Positions 26,346 through 32,226 of a stretch of 32,226 nucleotides of DNA are shown here, piece by piece. The position numbers and the translations under genes were made by a program. Position 1 is the stretch's first letter; each line of letters begins with the position of its first letter. The notes under the pieces are model-generated. The model searched no databases and was not told the DNA's origin. It worked only from the letters and a program-made list of their open reading frames with translations. This DNA comes from Nitrosomonas sp. JL21 (GTDB taxonomy: Bacteria; Pseudomonadota; Gammaproteobacteria; Burkholderiales; Nitrosomonadaceae): NCBI RefSeq assembly GCF_009833095.1, contig NZ_QRCB01000016.1, forward strand, positions 1 through 32,226. Direction: 5' to 3'.

Positions 26346-27863
26346 ATGGCAATATCCACAATTAAATTATCCAGCCTCGATGGTATCAACGGTTTTCGTT
26401 TGGATGGGGTGAGAGAACAAGATTATGCGGGTCAGGAAGTAAGCAATGCCGGGGATGTGAATGGTGATGGATTTGATGATGTGATTGTGGGTGCTCCCGG
26501 AGCTGATCTGAGCGGTGATTCGTCGGGTTCCAGTTATGTTGTATTTGGTAAATCCGCAGGATTCGATGCGAAGATGGATCTGAGTACTCTTGATGGCATG
26601 AACGGTTTTCGTTTGGATGGGATAACAGCACAAGATGAGTCGGGAATTTCGGTTAGCGGTGCCGGAGATGTGAATGGAGATGGTTTTGATGATGTGATAA
26701 TCGGGGCTGATAACGCTGATCCGAACGGCTATTCATCAGGCTCCAGTTATGTGGTATTTGGTAAAACCTCAGGATTTGACGCAAGTATGGAATTGTCGAG
26801 CCTTGACGGTAGCAATGGTTTCCGTTTGGATGGAGTAGCGGCAAAGGACTTTTCTGGTAATTCTGTGAGTAACGCCGGGGATGTGAATGGCGATGGATTT
26901 GATGATGTGTTTGTGGGTACTAATACAGAAAATCCTAAAGGCGGCAACTTAGGTTTTAGTTACGTGGTGTTTGGTAAAGCCTCAGGATTTGACGCCAGTA
27001 TGGATCTTTCTATTCTTGACGGCACGAATGGTTTTCGTTTGAATGGGGAGGCAGCATATGATAAGTCAGGCGCGTCGGGCAACAATGCCGGAGATGTGAA
27101 TGGAGATGGCTTTGATGACTTGATTATTAGTGCTTCCTGGGCGGACCCAAATGGCTCTTTCTCGGGTTCGAGCTATGTGGTATTTGGAAAAGGATCTGGA
27201 TTTAGCGCTAGCATGGAGTTGTTTACTCTTGACGGAAGTAACGGTTTTCGTTTGGATGGATCAGCAGAATTTGATCATTCAGGTTCGTCCGTTAGTACTG
27301 CCGGAGATGTGAATGGAGATGGCTTTGATGACTTGATTGTCGGTGCTCCTTGGGCTGAATCAAACGGCCCTTCCTCGGGTTCGAGTTATGTGATATTTGG
27401 TAAAGCCTCAGGTTTCAATGCCACAATGGATTTTTCAGTCCTTGATGGCAATAATGGTTTTCGTTTGGATGGAATCAGATTCCATAGTGCGGGTTCTTCG
27501 GTCAGCAGTGCCGGAGATGTGAATGGGGATGGTTTTGATGATGTGATAATCGGGGCTGATAACGCTGATCCGAACGGCTATTCATCAGGTTCCAGTTACG
27601 TGGTATTTGGTAAAGCCTCCGGTTTCAATCCCGCCATCGATTTATCCAGCTTGGATCGAGACGATGGTTTTCGTTTGGATGGCGTAACAGCATGGGATTC
27701 TTCCGGTTGGTCGGTGAGTACTGCCGGGGATGCGAATGGCGACGGCTTCGATGACTTGATTGTAGCTGCTCGCGGAGCTGATCCGAATGGAGAGGAGTCA
27801 GGATCCAGTTACGTTATCTTTGGTCGTAGAGATTTTCGTTTTGGAATCTTCCCAGAAATCGTA
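26346..27863 (+). repeat. Seven FG-GAP blades, unit B1
   Basis: Blades 2 and 6 share a run of more than 50 nt of identical DNA (near 26684-26750 and 27529-27595), against a background of diverged blades, pointing to a recent copying event. Blade 3 has an unusual loop (TNTENPKGGNLGFSY). Confidence 0.85.
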
Positions 27864-30320
27864 GGTTCACCTGAAGATGATCAACTCAAAGGTACTTCAG
27901 CGGCAGAGCATTTCATAGCAGGCGATGGTAATGATCATATCTTTGGATTTGGTGGAGCAGATGTGTTTCATGGCGATTCAGGCAATGATGATATCGACGT
28001 TTCGGATCTCACCTTTAGTTTAGTTGACGGTGGCAATGGTATCGATGTACTTAACCTGGACGGCAAGGGCTTGAATTTAGACCTGACCGATTTCAAGGAG
28101 AAAATTCAAGGGATCGAAACCATCAACCTATCTGGCTCGGACAAAAACACATTGACGCTGACTGGAGCGGAATTGAAGGATTTGTCGGATACCTCTGATA
28201 CTCTTAAAGTTCAGGGCAATGCCGGGGATCGAGTTATTCTGGAAGGCAATTGGGTGGATGGGGGCCTTCAGGGCTTTTATCACGTCTACAGGCAAGACGA
28301 TGTCGTCATATCGGTTGAAAACCAAGTTTCAATCACAGAGATGACTACCATTAATTTATCCAGTCTTGATGGCAATAATGGTTTTCGACTGGAAGGTGCA
28401 GCGGAGTATGATGGTTTTGGCCATTCAGTCAGTACCGCCGGGGATATGAATGGCGATGGATTTGAAGATGTGATTGTTAGCCGTTCAGTGGGTTCCAGTT
28501 ACGTAGTTTTTGGTAAATCTTCTGGCCTTGACACCGCGATAGATGTATCCACCCTCAATGGAAATAATGGTTTCAGTTTGGATGGAGGAAAATTCTATCT
28601 CTTGGGAAACGTGGTCAGTAATGCCGGGGATGTGAATGGTGATGGATTTGATGATGTAATAGTGGGTGCCTGGCAGGCTTCGAGGTCATACACATCTGGT
28701 GCCAGTTTTGTAGTATTTGGAAAAGCATCGGGGTTTAGCGCCAGCATGAACCTGTCGAATCTCGATGGCAATAACGGTTTCCGATTGGATGGGGTAGCGT
28801 CATATGAAGGGTTATATGGCTACCTGGGCTTCTCGGTGAGTACTGCTGGGGATGTGAACGGTGATGGTTTTGATGACTTGATTGTCGGAGCTCCCGGAAT
28901 GGATCCAAATGGCAGTTCATCAGGTTCCAGTTATGTGGTTTTTGGTAAATCATCCGGATTTGACGCCAGCATAGAAGTATCGAGTCTCGACGGCACGAAT
29001 GGTTTTCGTTTAGATGGGATAGCAGCACAAGATAATTCGGGAATTTCGGTTAGCGGTGCCGGAGATGTGAATGGTGATGGATTTGATGATGTGATTGTGG
29101 GTGCTCATGGAGCTGATCCAAGGGGCTCTTACTCGGGTTCCAGTTATGTGGTTTTTGGGAAAGAGACTGGATTTAACGCCAGTATGAATCTGTCGAGTCT
29201 CGATGGCAAAAATGGTTTTCGCTTGGATGGTGAAGCAATAGATGATTTCTTAGGGAGGTCGGTGAGTACCGCCGGGGATGTGAATGGTGACGGATTCGGT
29301 GACGTGATTATTGGCGCAACTGGGGCTGACAAACAGGGGGATTTTTCGGGTTCAAGTTATGTAGTGTTTGGCAAAGCTTCAGGATTTAATGACAAAATCA
29401 ATTTGTCCAGTCTTGATGGCACGAATGGTTTTCGACTGGATGGAGAAACGGAAGATGATTTCTTGGGCTCATCAGTCAGTACTGCTGGGGATGTGAATGG
29501 GGATGGATTCGATGATCTGATTGTGGGTGCCTGGGGAGCTGATCCGAATGGCGGGAAATCAGGTTCCAGTTATGTAGTGTTTGGCAGAGCCTCTGCCTTT
29601 AATGCTCTAATCGATTTATCAAGCCTGGAGAGAGGCTATGGTTTTCGCATAGATGGGGAAACGGCAGATGATTACTCGGGCGATTCGGTAAGTACCGCCG
29701 GGGATGTAAATGGCGATGGGTTTGATGATTTAATTGTCGGTGCTTTTCGAGCTGATTCGAATGGTTATGGATCTGGCTCCAGCTATATCATCTTTGGCCG
29801 CAGCGACTTTGGCGGTGAAGGAATTCCCGAAATCCTTGGCACACCTGGAGATGATCAGCTCAAAGGCACATCAGCGGCAGAGCTTTTCAAAGCAGGCGAT
29901 GGCAATGATCGCATGATCGGTCGTGGCGGCGCGGATGAGTTTTACGGTGAAGCAGGTAATGATTATATTCAGGTAATCGATCTGAGTTTCGGATTGGTCG
30001 ATGGCGGCGCGGGCAACGATGTTCTGCATACCGACGGTGCAGATCTGAATCTGGACTTGACCGATTACCTCGATAAGATCCAAGGCATCGAAACCATCTG
30101 CCTGTATGGCCGCGGCGACAATACGTTGACGCTGACGGGTGCGGAACTGAAAGCGTTATCGGATACCACCGATACCCTCAAAGTCCACGGCAATGCCGGC
30201 GATCAAGTGATTCTGGAAGGCAATTGGATCGATGGTGGCAGTCACGGTTTTTATCATACTTATACCCAAGATGATGCGGTGCTGCTGGTGGGCATAAATA
30301 TGACAGCGGTGTTTGCGTAG
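26346..30320 (+). CDS. FG-GAP/RTX double-propeller protein B, probably type I-secreted
   Basis: This is a 1324-residue paralogue of protein A, of the same total length. Residues 1-506 are seven FG-GAP blades and 507-665 an RTX module. Met666 opens the second unit, with blades at 666-1164 and the C-terminal RTX module at 1165-1324. All blades keep the D-x-N-x-D-G-x-x-(D/E)-type Ca2+ loop except minor changes (DANGDG in blade 7, DMNGDGFED in blade 8). Blade 8 lacks most of the loop before SSYVVFG. The internal RTX module is the most divergent (GDGNDHIFG, GGADVFHG). There is no signal peptide. Its SD, AAGGAG, lies 9 nt before the ATG. It follows gene A after a 60-nt gap with no strong terminator, so the two may be cotranscribed. 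The likely role is a surface or extracellular Ca2+-dependent binding protein, by inference. Confidence 0.9.
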   Translation: MAISTIKLSSLDGINGFRLDGVREQDYAGQEVSNAGDVNGDGFDDVIVGAPGADLSGDSSGSSYVVFGKSAGFDAKMDLSTLDGMNGFRLDGITAQDESGISVSGAGDVNGDGFDDVIIGADNADPNGYSSGSSYVVFGKTSGFDASMELSSLDGSNGFRLDGVAAKDFSGNSVSNAGDVNGDGFDDVFVGTNTENPKGGNLGFSYVVFGKASGFDASMDLSILDGTNGFRLNGEAAYDKSGASGNNAGDVNGDGFDDLIISASWADPNGSFSGSSYVVFGKGSGFSASMELFTLDGSNGFRLDGSAEFDHSGSSVSTAGDVNGDGFDDLIVGAPWAESNGPSSGSSYVIFGKASGFNATMDFSVLDGNNGFRLDGIRFHSAGSSVSSAGDVNGDGFDDVIIGADNADPNGYSSGSSYVVFGKASGFNPAIDLSSLDRDDGFRLDGVTAWDSSGWSVSTAGDANGDGFDDLIVAARGADPNGEESGSSYVIFGRRDFRFGIFPEIVGSPEDDQLKGTSAAEHFIAGDGNDHIFGFGGADVFHGDSGNDDIDVSDLTFSLVDGGNGIDVLNLDGKGLNLDLTDFKEKIQGIETINLSGSDKNTLTLTGAELKDLSDTSDTLKVQGNAGDRVILEGNWVDGGLQGFYHVYRQDDVVISVENQVSITEMTTINLSSLDGNNGFRLEGAAEYDGFGHSVSTAGDMNGDGFEDVIVSRSVGSSYVVFGKSSGLDTAIDVSTLNGNNGFSLDGGKFYLLGNVVSNAGDVNGDGFDDVIVGAWQASRSYTSGASFVVFGKASGFSASMNLSNLDGNNGFRLDGVASYEGLYGYLGFSVSTAGDVNGDGFDDLIVGAPGMDPNGSSSGSSYVVFGKSSGFDASIEVSSLDGTNGFRLDGIAAQDNSGISVSGAGDVNGDGFDDVIVGAHGADPRGSYSGSSYVVFGKETGFNASMNLSSLDGKNGFRLDGEAIDDFLGRSVSTAGDVNGDGFGDVIIGATGADKQGDFSGSSYVVFGKASGFNDKINLSSLDGTNGFRLDGETEDDFLGSSVSTAGDVNGDGFDDLIVGAWGADPNGGKSGSSYVVFGRASAFNALIDLSSLERGYGFRIDGETADDYSGDSVSTAGDVNGDGFDDLIVGAFRADSNGYGSGSSYIIFGRSDFGGEGIPEILGTPGDDQLKGTSAAELFKAGDGNDRMIGRGGADEFYGEAGNDYIQVIDLSFGLVDGGAGNDVLHTDGADLNLDLTDYLDKIQGIETICLYGRGDNTLTLTGAELKALSDTTDTLKVHGNAGDQVILEGNWIDGGSHGFYHTYTQDDAVLLVGINMTAVFA
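27864..28340 (+). repeat. RTX-type module, unit B1 (internal, divergent)
   Basis: The 159-codon module keeps the framework but differs from the other three in its nonapeptides (GDGNDHIFGFGGADVFHGDS, 20 residues). It ends SVENQVSITE before internal Met666. Confidence 0.8.
28341..29837 (+). repeat. Seven FG-GAP blades, unit B2
   Basis: The unit starts at internal Met666 (MTTINLSSLDGNNGF). The first blade has a deleted loop; the third has a longer N-terminal stretch (SYEGLYGYLGF). DNA near 28995-29090 is very close to 26595-26690 in unit B1. The closing blade ends FGRSDFG. Confidence 0.85.
29838..30320 (+). repeat. RTX-type module, unit B2 (C-terminal)
   Basis: The 160-codon C-terminal module is near-collinear with that of gene A. 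It carries GDGNDRMIG, RGGADEFYG, EAGNDYIQV and DGGAGNDVLH, then ends LLVGINMTAVFA. Confidence 0.8.
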
Positions 30321-30822
30321 TGAATTTTTAAGAAATACCGGAACTGGCACCCGTATTCGGCGGTACCAGTATTAGAATTGGGTTCAACAAGCTAATTTAC
30401 TTCCTATCAGGCGCGCTTGTTGAATCGTTCGTTTCATTTGATGATGTCGTGCCTCCATGATCAGTTTCAATCACTCTGTTCGTCATATCGCGACTGGGTG
30501 TCAGCTCGATGTTGTCCTCAGCTTAACCAATGACGTTGCAGTTGCATGGTCTCATCTTGTTCCGCTTTTTATATTTCCCATGCGTCTAGGTGGCAGTTTG
30601 GCACCTGTCTGCAACCTCGAAGCGACAGGTAATTACTGGATATACATAAATATTATCAGTTGCTTATTGATTTCATCTTATTAAAGGTAGATCTGCGCTG
30701 GCTGATTGTCAGTCAATTTATTGCAGCGTAGACTTCATTCATGAATCGATGAGAACCGTGGAGAAAGTATTTCTTTCTCGATTCTCGCGCATGCCTGTTT
30801 AAAGAAAAGGAGTTTTATCAAT
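30321..30822. other. Intergenic region, about 500 nt, with hairpins
   Basis: No convincing gene was found; a 75-codon frame at 30457-30684 has no SD or recognisable content. A weak imperfect hairpin lies just after gene B (about 30336-30377). Two overlapping hairpins lie at 30588-30630: AGGTG/CACCT (30588-30592 with 30602-30606) and ACCTGTC/GACAGGT (30603-30609 with 30624-30630). They share bases and so exclude each other. An A/T-rich stretch at 30650-30690 could hold a promoter for the third FG-GAP gene. Confidence 0.5.
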
Positions 30823-32226
30823 ATGGCAATTTCAACAATTAATGTGGCCACCCTGGATGGCACCAATGGATTTCGCATCGATGGAGAAGGCGTGGATTTT
30901 TTCTCCGGAGTATCCGTCAGCAGCGCCGGGGATATCAATGGTGACGGACTTGATGATGTGATGGTGGGTGCGCTGCGCAGTTATTATTTTAGCTATCACG
31001 ATGGCCGCAGTTATGTGGTGTTTGGTCAGAATTCAGGTTTCGACGCTGTGATCGATCTTGCCAGTTTGGACGGCACGGATGGTTTCCGCATGATTGAAAG
31101 CAGAGCCCCGTATCTGGTCAGCGATGCCGGAGATGTCAATGGCGACGGCTTTGACGATGCTCTCATTGGGGTTGAGGGTTCATATGGCGTCTATAACAGC
31201 AGCGAAGGTGCTGCGTATGTGGTTTTTGGCAAGGCGGGCGGTTTTGCCGCCGACCTCGATCTATCCACGCTGGATGGTAAGAATGGCTTCAGCATGGACG
31301 GTACCGGAAAAGTCAATGTTACGGTCAGCAGTGCCGGTGATGTCAATGGCGACGGTGTCGATGATGTGATCGTGGGTGCTCGAACCGCCAGTTATGTGGT
31401 GTTTGGCAAGACTTCCGGTTTCGATGCGGGGTTGGATTTATCCGGGCTCGATGGAAATGATGGTTTCCGGCTGGAAGGAGGGGGCGCCGAAGTGAGCGGT
31501 GCCGGAGATATCAATGGCGATGGTTTTGACGATGTGATGGTGACGGTCGGTGCCGATGCTTATGGAGCAGATCAAAACACCGGCTATGTGGTGTTTGGGA
31601 AAGCTAGCGGCTTTAACTCCACGCTCGATTTGGCCAGCCTGGACGGTAGCGACGGGTTCAGTTTCAGTGACGGAAAATCCAATCCACAACCGAATTCGGT
31701 CAGCAATATCGGCGACATCAATGGCGATGGCCTGGATGACATTGTGTTTGGCACCCAGGCGTTTTATGACGAAGCCTCTCATACCGATTATGAGAGTGCG
31801 ATGTATGTTCTGTTCGGGCGAACCGCCGGATTTTCGTCAGAAGTCGATTTATCCCATCTTGATGGCAGCAATGGCTTTCGTATCGATGGCGCTGAGAGCG
31901 AACAGTACTATGGGGTATCGGTAGACGGAGCGGGTGATGTCAACGGCGACGGTTTCGACGATGTGATCGTGGGCACGGATCAAACCGCGTATGTCGTATT
32001 CGGGAAAGCTTCCAGTTTCGACGCCACGCTCGATTTAACCATGCTGACCAGTGAGATGGGTTTCACTGTAACGGCCATTCCGGGGCGCACGTTCTTTAGC
32101 AGCGTCAGCAGCGCCGGGGACGTGAACAACGACGGCTTCGATGACCTGATCATTGGCGCGCCTTTCGATAACTTGGAACATTTTGAAGGTTCGAGTTATG
32201 TGGTATTTGGCCGCAGCGATTTTGGC
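30823..32226 (+). CDS. FG-GAP protein C, partial (N-terminal seven-blade propeller)
   Basis: The frame is open to the right window edge, giving 468 residues; the C-terminus is outside. It opens MAISTINVATLDGTNGF like proteins A and B, after AAAAGGAG 10 nt upstream. Seven FG-GAP blades can be counted from YVVFG/YVLFG strands, and the window ends on the FGRSDFG closing sequence of blade 7. An RTX module is therefore expected next. It is more diverged than A and B: loops vary in length (ALRSYYFSYHDGRSY; TQAFYDEASHTDYESAMY), blades 3 and 6 are short, and DNA looks richer in G+C by eye. Ca2+ loops are kept, with DVNNDGFDD in blade 7. It is separated from B by 502 nt and probably has its own promoter. 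Confidence 0.88.
   Translation, partial: MAISTINVATLDGTNGFRIDGEGVDFFSGVSVSSAGDINGDGLDDVMVGALRSYYFSYHDGRSYVVFGQNSGFDAVIDLASLDGTDGFRMIESRAPYLVSDAGDVNGDGFDDALIGVEGSYGVYNSSEGAAYVVFGKAGGFAADLDLSTLDGKNGFSMDGTGKVNVTVSSAGDVNGDGVDDVIVGARTASYVVFGKTSGFDAGLDLSGLDGNDGFRLEGGGAEVSGAGDINGDGFDDVMVTVGADAYGADQNTGYVVFGKASGFNSTLDLASLDGSDGFSFSDGKSNPQPNSVSNIGDINGDGLDDIVFGTQAFYDEASHTDYESAMYVLFGRTAGFSSEVDLSHLDGSNGFRIDGAESEQYYGVSVDGAGDVNGDGFDDVIVGTDQTAYVVFGKASSFDATLDLTMLTSEMGFTVTAIPGRTFFSSVSSAGDVNNDGFDDLIIGAPFDNLEHFEGSSYVVFGRSDFG

Noticed and set aside
30457..30684. 75-codon frame in the gap before gene C
   Set aside because: No Shine-Dalgarno, no recognised domain, and it covers the overlapping hairpins.
30321..30822. 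A c-di-GMP riboswitch ahead of gene C
   Set aside because: I looked for the conserved GEMM-type core and did not find it; only simple hairpins are visible.
22311..32226. Regular repeats of about 200 nt that could suggest a CRISPR or satellite array
   Set aside because: They are in frame, encode FG-GAP blades, diverge at silent sites and are far longer than CRISPR repeats.

Overview
The window is a chromosomal segment of a Gram-negative proteobacterium. Protein character (FadE- and FadD-type enzymes, DapE, a glucan phosphorylase/glucokinase pair, PAS-rich c-di-GMP signalling) suggests a betaproteobacterium. A Nitrosomonas-like ammonia oxidiser is my best guess, but no marker gene proves it. 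No tRNA, rRNA, CRISPR array, intact insertion sequence or phage gene was found.

Layout. Positions 1-1891 (minus) hold the N-terminal 630 residues of a secreted GH38/alpha-mannosidase-type protein that runs off the left edge. Next on the minus strand is a two-gene glucose/glycogen unit: glucokinase (4927-5928) followed by alpha-glucan phosphorylase (2297-4852). Divergent from it is a HerA/DUF853-type P-loop ATPase (6255-7808). A signalling operon follows (8079-14349): a four-PAS histidine kinase, a single-domain response regulator, and a large REC-REC-PAS-GAF-PAS-GGDEF-EAL protein. The three are joined by two ATGA stop/start overlaps. A cytoplasmic DsbA-like CxxC protein (14410-15054) converges on a minus-strand pair, dapE and a lipoprotein gene that starts 4 nt after the dapE stop. 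Then come two plus-strand fatty-acid genes, a FadE-type acyl-CoA dehydrogenase and a long-chain acyl-CoA ligase.

The right third (22311-32226) is the most unusual part. It holds three tandem genes for giant FG-GAP/RTX proteins. The first two are complete, each 1324 residues. The third is cut by the window edge. Each complete protein is a head-to-tail fusion of two similar units. A unit is seven integrin-alpha-like Ca2+-binding FG-GAP repeats (a predicted seven-bladed beta-propeller) followed by a module of about 160 residues with RTX nonapeptides. The second unit of each protein opens with a Met and the same sequence that starts the separate genes, as if an old start codon had been fused in frame. 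Including the truncated third gene, five propellers are visible and all have exactly seven blades. N-terminal signal peptides are absent and RTX motifs are present, so type I secretion is the likely export route. No transporter genes lie in the window.

Intergenic regions carry short repeats: a 16-nt exact direct repeat on both sides of the HerA-like gene, a related 13-nt motif in inverted orientation on both sides of the acyl-CoA ligase gene, and a terminator-like inverted repeat after fadE whose arms are about 100 nt apart. These may be remnants of small mobile elements.
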